From Burkholderiales bacterium (lineage in GTDB: Bacteria > Pseudomonadota > Gammaproteobacteria > Burkholderiales > Burkholderiaceae_C): a stretch of 64,000 nucleotides of DNA. The stretch covers positions 1 through 64,000 of the forward strand of contig JACRAY010000011.1 in NCBI GenBank assembly GCA_016213325.1. Direction: 5' to 3'. The notes beneath the pieces are model-generated. The model searched no databases, was not told the DNA's origin, and was given only the letters and a program-made list of their open reading frames with translations. A program made the position numbers and the translations under genes. Below, in pieces: positions 1-7,669 of the stretch (its first letter is position 1; the number at the start of each line of letters is the position of its first letter).

Positions 1-222
1 CTGCTCGGGGATGGTGATGCCCAGCAGCCCCAGCTCACCCATCTCGCGGAAGATGGAGGCATCGGTCTTCTCGTGGCGGAAAGCCTCCAGCACGCGCGGG
101 GCCAGTTTCTGCTGGCAATAGGCCGCAGCCGCATCGCGCACGGCGCGCTCGTCGGCGGAGAGCTGCTGGTCCAGCAGCAGCGGGTCGGCCCAGTTGAAGG
201 CAGTCTTGTGCGATGTGCTCAT
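1..222 (-). CDS. gcdH: Glutaryl-CoA dehydrogenase, N-terminal part (runs off window)
   Basis: The 74 codons from the ATG at 222 run to the window edge, so only the N-terminal helical domain of an acyl-CoA dehydrogenase is visible. The segment FNWADPLLLDQQL (residues 9-21) and GELGLLGITIPE (62-73) match what I recall of glutaryl-CoA dehydrogenase, the FAD enzyme that oxidatively decarboxylates glutaryl-CoA to crotonyl-CoA in lysine, glutarate and aromatic catabolism. It is divergent from a LysR gene 79 bp away, the usual layout for a regulated gcdH. The active-site region lies outside the window, so the substrate assignment rests on the N-terminus only; another acyl-CoA dehydrogenase is possible. 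Confidence 0.75.
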   Translation of the reverse strand, partial: MSTSHKTAFNWADPLLLDQQLSADERAVRDAAAAYCQQKLAPRVLEAFRHEKTDASIFREMGELGLLGITIPEQ

Positions 223-277
223 AACAGCCGAATCTACCGGCGCCCTGCCTATAAGACAAACGATCAATTCGCATCGA

Positions 278-298
278 CTTGTGCATAATCGGCACAAG
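278..298. promoter_or_regulatory. LysR-type operator between gcdH and lysR
   Basis: A perfect 7-bp inverted repeat, CTTGTGC-N7-GCACAAG, contains a T-N11-A core (T282, A294). It lies 3 bp upstream of the lysR start at 302 and 55 bp upstream of gcdH. Position and symmetry fit a LysR recognition site used for autoregulation and for control of gcdH. Binding is inferred. Confidence 0.6.
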
Positions 299-301
299 AC
301 G

Positions 302-1183
302 ATGCGCCGCAAGATCCCCTCCACCGCCTGGCTGACGGCCTTCGAATCGGCCGCGCGCCACCAGAGCTACACCCGCGCTGCGGACGAACTCGCGCTGACG
401 CAAAGCGCCGTCTGCCGCCAGGTCGGCGCGCTGGAGGAGTTCCTGGGCCTGCGGCTGTTCCGCCGCAGCAGCCGAGGCGTGGCGCTGACCGACGCCGGGC
501 AGCGCTACCAGCGGGTGGTGGCCCGCCGGCTGGCGGAAGTGGAACAGGACACGGTCGACCTGATGTCGCAGGGCTCCGAAGGCGCCGTGCTGGAACTGGC
601 CGTCGTGCCGACCTTCGGCGCACGCTGGCTGGTGCCGCGCCTGGCCGGCTTCCAGTCGGGGCATCCGGGCGTGCGCATCCACATGTCGGCGCAGAGCCGC
701 CCGTTCCTGTTCGAAGACACGGTTTTCGATGCGGCCATCTATGCCGGCGAACGCATGTGGCCGGGCACGCAGGGCATCCACTTCATGCGCGAGGTGCTGG
801 CCGCCGTGTGCAAGCCGGGGCTGGTGCCGCGCGGCCGGAAGCTGCGCGCCGCCGACTGGTCACGCCTGCCGCTGCTGCAGCAGGGCACGCGCACGCACCA
901 CTGGCGGCGCTGGTTCGCCGCGCAGGGCATGCGGGTGGAAGGCGACATGTCGGGGCCGCGCTTCGAGCTGTTCTCGATGTCGATCGAGGCCGCGGTGCAT
1001 GGGCTGGGCATCGCGCTCGTGCCGCGCGTGCTGGTCCAGGACGAACTGGCGCGCGGCCTGCTGGCCGACGTGGGTGGCAGCTTCGAAGGCGGCGAGCTGG
1101 GTTATTACCTCGTGCATCCCGAAGGGAAGGCCGACAACCCGGCGCTGCTCGCCTTTCGCGACTGGCTGCTTCAGGCCAGGTAA
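302..1183 (+). CDS. LysR-family transcriptional regulator (gcdH-linked)
   Basis: This 293-residue protein has an N-terminal winged helix-turn-helix (about residues 5-65, with AADELALTQSAVCRQVGAL) followed by a periplasmic-binding-like effector domain starting near VVPTFGARWLVPRL. The sequence resembles the GcvA/AmpR-like LysR branch. I chose the ATG at 302 because MRRKIPSTAWL begins the HTH at the usual distance; the open frame extends 36 codons upstream, but that would run through the palindrome and into gcdH. Divergence from gcdH suggests it controls glutarate/glutaryl-CoA catabolism, with a CoA ester or dicarboxylate as inducer (inference). Its 3' end overlaps the convergent lyase gene by 13 bp. 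Confidence 0.85.
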   Translation: MRRKIPSTAWLTAFESAARHQSYTRAADELALTQSAVCRQVGALEEFLGLRLFRRSSRGVALTDAGQRYQRVVARRLAEVEQDTVDLMSQGSEGAVLELAVVPTFGARWLVPRLAGFQSGHPGVRIHMSAQSRPFLFEDTVFDAAIYAGERMWPGTQGIHFMREVLAAVCKPGLVPRGRKLRAADWSRLPLLQQGTRTHHWRRWFAAQGMRVEGDMSGPRFELFSMSIEAAVHGLGIALVPRVLVQDELARGLLADVGGSFEGGELGYYLVHPEGKADNPALLAFRDWLLQAR

Positions 1184-2001
1184 CTGCGCGCGCGCAGCAG
1201 CACCGGCGCGTCCACCATCTGGCCGTCCAGCCGGAAGGCGCCGGCCGGGTTGCGGTCCGCCGCTTCCAGCACGCGCCGCGCCCAGTCACGCTCGGCCTGC
1301 GTCGGGCCCAGGCCCTCGTGGACGGCGTCGAGCTGCTTCGGGTGGATGCACAACTTGGCGCCGAACCCGAAACGTCGGCTGCGCGCCACGTCGGCGGTGA
1401 GCCGGGCCTCGTCGTCGATGGCGGCCGTGACGCCGTCCACGGGTTTCGGTAAGCCTGCCACGCGCGAAGCCACTGCGATCGCGAGACGCGCTGCATCCAG
1501 CTCGCGTTCGTCCTCGCCGCACTGCATGCCGATGTCGGCCTGGAAGTCCAGGTGGCCGAATGCGAGCCGCGCGACGCCCGGAGCGCTGGCCACTGCGGCT
1601 GCGGCGTGCAAGCCCGCGGCCGACTCGATGAGGGCCAGCACCGGCGCATCGGCCGCCTCGACCGCCGCACTGATCACGGACGCCGAATCGGCTTTCGGCA
1701 CGACCACGCCCGCCAACCCATGTGGCCCCAGTTCGCGCAGCAGCGCTAGGTCTTCGGCATGCCAGGGCGTGTCCGCCGCATTGATGCGCACCAGCAGGCG
1801 CGCCACCTGCTGCGCGGGCAACGACGCGCAGGCCATCGCGAGGGCCGCCCGCGCGCGCGGCTTGTCGCCAGGCGCGACGGCGTCTTCCAGGTCGACGATG
1901 ACGGCGTGCGCCGCGCTCGCCAGCGCCTTGGGCAGGCGCTCGGGCCGGTCGCCGGGCACGAACAGGAAGCTGCGGGCGCCCTGGACTGCTTCCATGCTCA
2001 T
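1171..2001 (-). CDS. ccl: HpcH/HpaI-CitE-family lyase, probable citramalyl-CoA lyase
   Basis: The 276-residue protein has the CitE-type fold markers: RSFLFVPGDRPERL near residue 10, VDLEDAV (36-42), a mid-protein LIESAAGL with the metal-binding Glu, FGHLDFQADIG, and CIHPKQLDAV toward the C-terminus. Members cleave beta-hydroxyacyl-CoA thioesters. Beside Ich-like and Ict-like genes the best reading is citramalyl-CoA to acetyl-CoA plus pyruvate, the last step of itaconate breakdown. The reverse strand has a GGAGGG ribosome site about 7 nt before the ATG at 2001. It is the last gene of a five-gene minus-strand operon. A malyl-CoA or other citramalyl-type lyase cannot be excluded. Confidence 0.75.
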   Translation of the reverse strand: MSMEAVQGARSFLFVPGDRPERLPKALASAAHAVIVDLEDAVAPGDKPRARAALAMACASLPAQQVARLLVRINAADTPWHAEDLALLRELGPHGLAGVVVPKADSASVISAAVEAADAPVLALIESAAGLHAAAAVASAPGVARLAFGHLDFQADIGMQCGEDERELDAARLAIAVASRVAGLPKPVDGVTAAIDDEARLTADVARSRRFGFGAKLCIHPKQLDAVHEGLGPTQAERDWARRVLEAADRNPAGAFRLDGQMVDAPVLLRARSYLA

Positions 2002-2060
2002 TGGACTACCCTCCGTTCTGCGAACTGCGGGGCTATGAGCCTTCGGAGCGGCCGTGCGGC

Positions 2061-3416
2061 TCATGCCGCCAGCAGCATGCCCACCCGCTGCCATTGCGCC
2101 ACGTTCCACAGGCGCTGCACCGCAGAGCGCATCCCTGCTTCGGTGGCGCCGCCGCTGAACGCTGCGAGCTGCAGCGCCTTGGCCGAAATCTCGTCGCGCG
2201 ACAGCGTGTTGCCGGGGTCGCCCTTGGGCTCGTCCATGCGGCCGTGCAGCGTCCGGCCGTCGGTGGTCGTCACCGTCACCTTGCCGACCCAGCGGCGCGG
2301 GTAGGCCGCGTCCACTTCGGCATCGAGCACCATCTCCACCCGGCGGCAGAACTGCACCACGCTGTCGTCGCGGAAGTGGTGCTCGAACTCGGGAAGCCCC
2401 GCATGCCCATGCGCGGCGACGAGCGCCAGCACGGTCCCCATCGAGAACTTGCTCTGGTGCACCGTCTGCGGGTCGACCACCGGGCCCAGCACGTCGATGG
2501 CGCCCTGGTGGACGTGCGTGACGACTTTGGCGATGTCCTGGGGCTTCAGTTGGCGCTCGCGCATCACTTGGGCCAGCGCATCCGCGGCAGGGTGCGTGTG
2601 GCGGCAGGAGGCGTGGTACTTGAATGAAGTCTCCGCCGTCGCCCAGCGCGAGCCCAGGCCCTCGGCCAGCCTGGAAGGGTCCGAGTCGCTGGACATGCCC
2701 GCGGCCATGCCCTGCGGTCCGTCGAAGATGCGGTCGGCGCCGGTGAAACCGTCCTTGGCGAGATAAGCAGCCATCAAGCCTGCGCCTGCTGCGTGCGCCG
2801 TGTGCAGTTGCTTGGAGTCCGCAGCCGTGCGCAGGAACTCCCACAAACCCGCTGCCTGCGTGCCGGCGGAGCCGAAGGCGTGGCGCATCTGCTGCGCGTC
2901 CAGCCCCAGCAGGTTGCCTACGGCCGCTGCGGCCGCCAGCGTGCCCACGGTGCCCGTGGTGTGGAACACCTTGTAGTGCGAGCGGCCGAGGAATTCACCG
3001 ACCCGGATGCCCACTTCGTAGCCGGCGACCGATGCCGCCACCAGCTCTTTGCCGCTCGCGCCGATGGCCTGTGCCACGGCGACGGCCGGCGGGAACACCA
3101 CGGTGGCCGGGTGCAGCACCGAGCTGTTGTGCAGGTCGTCCTGCTCGGCCACGTGAGAGGCGGCCGCATTGGACATCGCGGCGAAGTAGGGCGACGTGCG
3201 CTTGCGCGACGTGATGACTTCGGACGGCCCGTCCTGCGGCCCCATGGCCCGCGCGAACTTCGCGATCGTTTCGACGGGCCGCGAACCGTGCCCTGCCACC
3301 GCGGATGCGAACCAGTCGACCAGCAGGTCTTCGGTCTTGCGCACGACCGCCGCTGGAATGTGTTCGAAGCGCAGGCCGGCGGCGAAGGCGGCGAGTTCGG
3401 ATCCGGGATGGGTCAT
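2061..3416 (-). CDS. MmgE/PrpD family protein
   Basis: This 451-residue protein belongs to the MmgE/PrpD superfamily, which includes 2-methylcitrate dehydratase and cis-aconitate decarboxylase. Supporting segments are LLVDWFASAVAGHGSRP near the N-terminus, the SNAAASHVAEQDDLH region, and KYHASCRHTHPAADA in the second half. The start codon overlaps the stop of the upstream CoA-transferase (ATGA at 3413-3416). A MmgE/PrpD gene of undefined role is also part of the itaconate gene set I recall from Pseudomonas, so the linkage looks functional. Whether it dehydrates, isomerises or only proofreads a C5/C6 acid is unknown. Confidence 0.75.
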   Translation of the reverse strand: MTHPGSELAAFAAGLRFEHIPAAVVRKTEDLLVDWFASAVAGHGSRPVETIAKFARAMGPQDGPSEVITSRKRTSPYFAAMSNAAASHVAEQDDLHNSSVLHPATVVFPPAVAVAQAIGASGKELVAASVAGYEVGIRVGEFLGRSHYKVFHTTGTVGTLAAAAAVGNLLGLDAQQMRHAFGSAGTQAAGLWEFLRTAADSKQLHTAHAAGAGLMAAYLAKDGFTGADRIFDGPQGMAAGMSSDSDPSRLAEGLGSRWATAETSFKYHASCRHTHPAADALAQVMRERQLKPQDIAKVVTHVHQGAIDVLGPVVDPQTVHQSKFSMGTVLALVAAHGHAGLPEFEHHFRDDSVVQFCRRVEMVLDAEVDAAYPRRWVGKVTVTTTDGRTLHGRMDEPKGDPGNTLSRDEISAKALQLAAFSGGATEAGMRSAVQRLWNVAQWQRVGMLLAA

Positions 3417-4564
3417 GCTCTTTTCTCCATGCCAAGTTCGCGCAGGATGGCCTCGGTGTGCTCGCCCACCCTGGGCACGGCGTCCATGCGGTAGTCGAAA
3501 CTGCTGTTGCGTCCCGGCGGCAGCAGCGCCGGGATGTCGCCCGAGGGCGAGCCGACCGTGCGCCAGCGATTGCGTGCCTTCAGCTGCGGATGCGCCCACA
3601 CGCCGGCCATGTCGTTCATGCGGGCATTGGCGATCTGCGCTTCGTCCAGGCGCTGCTCAACCTGCACGGTGCCCAGCCGGCCGAACTCGGCCTCGATGAT
3701 CGAGCGCAGGTCGGCGCGGTGAACGTTGCGCTTCGAGTTGGAATCGAACCGGGGGTCGGTGGCGAGCGCCGCATCCAGCAGCACCTTGTCGCAGAACACA
3801 GCCCACTCGCGTTCGTTCTGCAGCCCGAGCATCACCGTGCCGTCGCGGCATGCGAATGGCCCATACGGATAGATGCTGGCGTGCGACGAGCCGGTGCGCG
3901 GCGGCGGCGGCGCGCCTTCGAAGGCGTAGTACATCGGGTAGCTCATCCACTCGCCCAGCGACTCGAGCATCGACACGTCGATGTGGCTGCCTTCGCCCAT
4001 GCGCTGGCGCTGCAGCAGGGCGGCCAGGATGCCGGAATACGCGTACATGCCGGCCGCGATGTCGGCCATCGAGTTGCCGGCCTTGCTGGGCGTCTCGGGC
4101 GTGCCCGTCACGGACAACATGCCGGCTTCGGCCTGGATCAAGAGGTCGTAGGCCTTCTTGTCGCGGTAGGGGCCGTCGTCGCCGTAGCCGGAGATGTCGC
4201 AGACGACCAGCTTCGGGTGCTTGGGATGCAATGCCTCGAACGACATGCCCATGCGCGCCGCCGCGCCCGGTGCCAGGTTCTGCACCAGCACGTCGGCCTT
4301 CGCGACCAGCGCTTGCAGCACGGCCAGGTCCTGTGGGTCCTTCAGGTCCAGCGCCAGGCTTTCCTTGGACCGGTTGGTCCACACGAAGTGCGACGACTGC
4401 CCGCGCACGCGCGTGTCGTACGCCCGCGCAAAGTCGCCGCTGCCCGGCCTTTCGACCTTGACCACCCGCGCGCCGAGGTCGGCCAGCTGCCGCGTGCAGA
4501 AGGGGGCCGCTATCGCGTGCTCGAGGGAGACGACCGTAATGCCGTCGAGAGGAGGAGTGTTCAT
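3413..4564 (-). CDS. ict: Family III CoA-transferase, probable itaconate CoA-transferase
   Basis: A 383-residue CaiB/BaiF-type enzyme. It opens with LDGITVVSLEHAIAAPFCTRQLADLGA-type start segments and has the catalytic-Asp region KKAYDLLIQAEAG, with Asp140 as the candidate nucleophile forming the anhydride and thioester intermediates. Such enzymes move CoA from a donor such as succinyl-CoA to a carboxylate. Between an Ich-like hydratase and a Ccl-like lyase the likely acceptor is itaconate, methylsuccinate or mesaconate. Its start lies 111 bp downstream of the acyl-CoA dehydrogenase stop, and that gap holds a large inverted-repeat element. The acceptor is inferred from context only. Confidence 0.75.
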   Translation of the reverse strand: MNTPPLDGITVVSLEHAIAAPFCTRQLADLGARVVKVERPGSGDFARAYDTRVRGQSSHFVWTNRSKESLALDLKDPQDLAVLQALVAKADVLVQNLAPGAAARMGMSFEALHPKHPKLVVCDISGYGDDGPYRDKKAYDLLIQAEAGMLSVTGTPETPSKAGNSMADIAAGMYAYSGILAALLQRQRMGEGSHIDVSMLESLGEWMSYPMYYAFEGAPPPPRTGSSHASIYPYGPFACRDGTVMLGLQNEREWAVFCDKVLLDAALATDPRFDSNSKRNVHRADLRSIIEAEFGRLGTVQVEQRLDEAQIANARMNDMAGVWAHPQLKARNRWRTVGSPSGDIPALLPPGRNSSFDYRMDAVPRVGEHTEAILRELGMEKRA

Positions 4565-4583
4565 CTTCGGGTTGGGCTTGGAA

Positions 4584-4674
4584 CGCAGAAGACGCAGAAG
4601 GAAGTCAAAAGACGCAGAAGGACATCCGATCTTGAATCTTCTGCGTCTTTTGTATTTCTTCTGCGTCTTCTGCG
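4584..4674. repeat. Nested inverted/direct repeat element in an operon gap
   Basis: The gap between two co-directional genes is almost filled by a two-tier hairpin. Outer arms 4584-4600 and 4658-4674 are perfect 17-bp inverted repeats; inner arms 4607-4620 and 4638-4651 are perfect 14-bp inverted repeats around a 17-nt loop, separated from the outer arms by 6-nt internal loops. Each arm is built from the short unit GACGCAGAAG, so direct and inverted repetition coexist. It contains no open reading frame of note. It may be a dispersed palindromic element or an intra-operon RNA structure that attenuates or stabilises the message. Confidence 0.85.
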
Positions 4675-4675
4675 C

Positions 4676-5836
4676 TCAGAACGATCGAGGAAGGCCCAGC
4701 ACATGCTCGGCCACATAAGAAAGGATCAGGTTGGTCGAAATCGGCGCCACCTGGTAAAGCCGCGTCTCGCGGAACTTGCGCTCCACGTCGTATTCGTTGG
4801 CGAAGCCGAAGCCGCCATGGAACTGGATGCAGGCGTTCGCCGCTTCCCAGCTCGCCTTGGCGGCCAGGTACTTGGCCATGTTGGCCTGCGCGCCGCAGGG
4901 TTCGTGCGCGTCGAATCGGCGGCAGGCCTCCCAGCGCATCAGGTTGGCGGCTTCGACCTCGATGTACGACTCGGCGATGGGGAACTGCACGCCCTGGTTC
5001 TGCCCGATCGGGCGGCCGAACACGATGCGGTCCTTCACATACTTCGTGACGCGGTCGATGAACCAGTAGCCGTCGCCGATGCACTCGGCCGCAATCAGCG
5101 TGCGCTCGGCGTTCAGCCCGTCCAGGATGTACTTGAAGCCCTGGCCTTCCTGGCCGATCAGGTTCTCCGCGGGGATCTCGAGGTTCTCGAAGAACAGCTC
5201 GTTGGTCTCGTGGTTGACCATGTTGGGGATCGGCCGCACGGTCATGCCGCTGGCCTCCGCCTCGCGCAGGTCGACCATGAAGATCGACATGCCCTCGGAC
5301 TTCTTCTTCACGTCGGCCAGCGGCGTGGTGCGCGCCAGCAGGATCATGAAGTCGCTGTGCTGCACGCGCGAGATCCATACCTTCTGGCCGTTGACGACGT
5401 AGCGGTCGCCCTGCTTCATCGCGGTGGTCTTGATCTTGGTGGTGTCGGTGCCGGTCGTGGGTTCGGTCACGCCCATCGACTGCAGGCGCCATTCGCCCGT
5501 GGCGATCTTCGGCAGGTAGTGCTTCTTCTGCGCCTCGGAGCCGTGGCGCAGCAGCGTGCCCATGTTGTACATCTGGCCGTGGCAGGCGCCCGAGTTGCCG
5601 CCCGAGCGGTTGATCTCTTCCATGATCACCGAGGCCTCGGTCAGGCCCAGCCCCGAGCCGCCGTACTCCTGCGGGATCAGCGCGGCCATCCAGCCGGCCT
5701 TGGTGAGCGCGTCGACGAAGGCTTCGGGGTAGGCGCGCTGTTCGTCGACCTTGCGGTGGTACTCGTCGGGGAATTGCGCGCAGAGGTCGCGCACCGCGTC
5801 GCGGATGTCCTGGTACTGGCCGGCTTCGTGTTTCAT
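4676..5836 (-). CDS. Acyl-CoA dehydrogenase of the itaconate-type operon
   Basis: The 386-residue protein is a complete FAD acyl-CoA dehydrogenase: YGGSGLGLTEA in the N domain, GVTEPTTGTDTTKIKT in the beta domain, and FHGGFGFANEYDVERKFRE near the C-terminus. The usual C-terminal catalytic Glu (YEGT in short-chain enzymes) is absent; the aligned stretch reads LYQVAPIST. Instead the motif GLNAERTLIA carries Glu at the position used by isovaleryl-CoA dehydrogenase. That points to a branched or short dicarboxylic acyl-CoA substrate such as methylsuccinyl-CoA (inference). Start ATG at 5836 overlaps the upstream hydratase stop by 4 bp. Confidence 0.8.
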   Translation of the reverse strand: MKHEAGQYQDIRDAVRDLCAQFPDEYHRKVDEQRAYPEAFVDALTKAGWMAALIPQEYGGSGLGLTEASVIMEEINRSGGNSGACHGQMYNMGTLLRHGSEAQKKHYLPKIATGEWRLQSMGVTEPTTGTDTTKIKTTAMKQGDRYVVNGQKVWISRVQHSDFMILLARTTPLADVKKKSEGMSIFMVDLREAEASGMTVRPIPNMVNHETNELFFENLEIPAENLIGQEGQGFKYILDGLNAERTLIAAECIGDGYWFIDRVTKYVKDRIVFGRPIGQNQGVQFPIAESYIEVEAANLMRWEACRRFDAHEPCGAQANMAKYLAAKASWEAANACIQFHGGFGFANEYDVERKFRETRLYQVAPISTNLILSYVAEHVLGLPRSF

Positions 5837-6681
5837 GGTTCGAGTTCTGCGCTGGCCTTCATGGTGAGCCAGCCTTCATGGTCCTGCGCCCACAGGCGCA
5901 CGGTGTTGCCTTCGGGTTGCCCGTTCACGCGCATCGGGTTGCCGTCGAACGTGGGCCGCACGGCCTTGAATTCGAAGCGGCGCACGCGCTTGTCCGTGTT
6001 CCGGCGCACCAGGTCGAGCAGCAGCGTGGCAATCAGGGGCCCGTGCACGATGAGGCCCGGGTAGCCTTCTTCCTCGGTCACGTAGCGGCGGTCGTAGTGG
6101 ATGCGATGGCCGTTGAACGTGAGCGCCGAGTAGCGAAACAGCAGCACGTCGTCGGGCGTGAGTTCCCTTTGCCACGCAGCGCCCTGTGCGGCCGCCGCCG
6201 GTGCAGGCACCGGGTCACCCGGCTGGGGCGCACCGCGATACACGATGTCATGCTCCTCCGTGATGGCGAGCCCCTTGCCGTTGTGCAGTTCGTGCACGAC
6301 CGTCACGAACACCAGGTCGCCGGTGCGGCCCGACTTGCGGCTGACCGATGCGATGCGCGAGATGCGCTTCGCCGCGTCGCCGACGACCAGCTCGTTGTCG
6401 AGGTTCCAGGCGAGCCGGCCGCCCGCCCACATGCGCCGCGGCAGCGCCACCGGCGGCAGGAAGCCTCCGCGCCTGGCATGGCCGTCGGGACCGATTTCGC
6501 GCGCCTTGTGCATGGGCAGGAAGTACAGCCAGTGCCACAGGGGCGGCAGCGGCGTGCCCGGCTGCGGCGCGGGGTCGTCGCGGTCGAGCGTGGCGGACAG
6601 CGCGCGCACGGGCGCGGCAGTGATGTCGTCGTGCAGGGTTTCCGTCCTGCCGACCCATTGCTCCAGTGATTCTTCGGCCAT
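5833..6681 (-). CDS. ich: Double-hotdog (HTD2/Meh-type) hydratase, probable itaconyl-CoA or mesaconyl-C4-CoA hydratase
   Basis: This 282-residue protein has two hotdog halves. The C-terminal half holds RYSALTFNGHRIHYDRRY (residues 183-200) with His192, His195 and Asp197, followed by GLIVHGPLIATLL, the signature of the HTD2/FAS1-like dehydratase group that includes mesaconyl-C4-CoA and itaconyl-CoA hydratases. It would produce citramalyl-CoA for the lyase at the operon end. I prefer the ATG at 6681 over an in-frame TTG at 6723, because 282 residues fits the family. It is first in the operon and divergent from a LysR gene. Confidence 0.75.
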   Translation of the reverse strand: MAEESLEQWVGRTETLHDDITAAPVRALSATLDRDDPAPQPGTPLPPLWHWLYFLPMHKAREIGPDGHARRGGFLPPVALPRRMWAGGRLAWNLDNELVVGDAAKRISRIASVSRKSGRTGDLVFVTVVHELHNGKGLAITEEHDIVYRGAPQPGDPVPAPAAAAQGAAWQRELTPDDVLLFRYSALTFNGHRIHYDRRYVTEEEGYPGLIVHGPLIATLLLDLVRRNTDKRVRRFEFKAVRPTFDGNPMRVNGQPEGNTVRLWAQDHEGWLTMKASAELEP

Positions 6682-6730
6682 GGCGTATGGTCGCGCCGCC
6701 GGCCGGTTGGCGCAATCGGGCAATTCAAGA

Positions 6731-6759
6731 CCCAGGCTTCAGCAATTCCGAAGGCTGGG
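6731..6759. promoter_or_regulatory. LysR-type operator between ich operon and lysR
   Basis: An imperfect inverted repeat, CCCAGGCTTC and GAAGGCTGGG (one mismatch), flanks a 9-bp centre and contains a T-N11-A core at T6739 and A6751. It lies in the 91-bp divergent gap, 13 bp before the lysR start, where an autoregulating LysR protein would bind. The assignment is by pattern only. Confidence 0.5.
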
Positions 6760-6772
6760 TTAGCATGGCCGC

Positions 6773-7669
6773 ATGCAGTTCGACCTGACGGACCTGCGCC
6801 TTTTCGTCGCCACCGCGGAAGAGGCCAACCTGACCCGCGCGGCCGCGCGCCAGCACCTGTCGCTGGCCGCGGCCAGTGCGCGCATCAAGTCGCTGGAGGA
6901 GCAGGCCGGGCTGCCGCTCTTCGTGCGGGAGGCGCGCGGCGTGCGCCTGACTTCCCCCGGCGAAGCCTTCCTGCACCACGCGCGCGAAGTGCTGCGCGAA
7001 GCCGAGCAGCTGAAGCGCGACCTGCAGGAGTACGGCGCAGGCCTGCGCGGCCACGTGCGGGTCTTCGCCAACACCACCGCCGTCACCGACTTCCTGCCGG
7101 AAATCCTCCCCGGCTTCCTGGCCGCCAACCCGCGCGTCAACGTCGACCTCCAGGAAAAACCGAACGCCGACATCGCCCGTGGCGTGCTCGATGCCCGCGC
7201 CGACATCGGCATCGTGGCCGGCGCCGTCGACCTGCTGGGCCTGCAGGCCATCCACTTCAGCACCGACCGCCTGGTGCTGGTGGTGCCGCGCGGCCATCGC
7301 TTCGCCCGGCGCAAGCGCATCGCATTTGCCGATACGCTGCAGGACGACATGGTCGGCATGCACCACGGCAGCACGCTGCAGAGCTTCCTGCAGCAGCATG
7401 CCGAGCGCATGGGCAAGCCGATGCGCCTGCGCATCCAGCTCGCCAGCTTCGACGCCATGTGCCGCATGGTGGGCGGCGGCGTAGGCGTGGCGATCGTCCC
7501 GGAGAGCGCCGCGCGCCGCAACCTGCAGCCGATGAAGCTGGTGCAGGTGGAGCTGACCGATGCCTGGCGCGTGCGCGAGCGCTACATCCTCGTGCGCGAC
7601 CGCGCGACGCTGCCGTCGTATGCGCAGGCGCTGGTGGAAGCGCTGCTGGCGCACTACCGCGCGCGCTGA
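6773..7669 (+). CDS. LysR-family regulator of the itaconate-type operon
   Basis: A 298-residue LysR protein starting MQFDLTDLRLFVATAEE, with an HTH around residues 5-62 and an effector-binding domain from about residue 90 (GHVRVFANTTAVTDFLPEIL). It is divergent from the ich-acd-ict-prpD-ccl operon, as in the Pseudomonas itaconate locus where a LysR gene precedes the operon. By family habit it should activate that operon in response to a pathway intermediate, but the inducer is unknown. Its last 16 bp overlap the convergent LysR gene. Confidence 0.85.
   Translation: MQFDLTDLRLFVATAEEANLTRAAARQHLSLAAASARIKSLEEQAGLPLFVREARGVRLTSPGEAFLHHAREVLREAEQLKRDLQEYGAGLRGHVRVFANTTAVTDFLPEILPGFLAANPRVNVDLQEKPNADIARGVLDARADIGIVAGAVDLLGLQAIHFSTDRLVLVVPRGHRFARRKRIAFADTLQDDMVGMHHGSTLQSFLQQHAERMGKPMRLRIQLASFDAMCRMVGGGVGVAIVPESAARRNLQPMKLVQVELTDAWRVRERYILVRDRATLPSYAQALVEALLAHYRAR

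Noticed and set aside
3305-6064. Very long open frame on the plus strand across the itaconate-type operon
   Set aside because: It is antisense to genes with clear family motifs, has no recognisable domains and reflects the lack of stop codons in GC-rich DNA. The same holds for long antisense frames at 9009-11825 and 59126-61651.
6679-6723. Upstream TTG start for the ich-like gene
   Set aside because: The added residues show no homology and the ATG at 6681 gives the usual family length.
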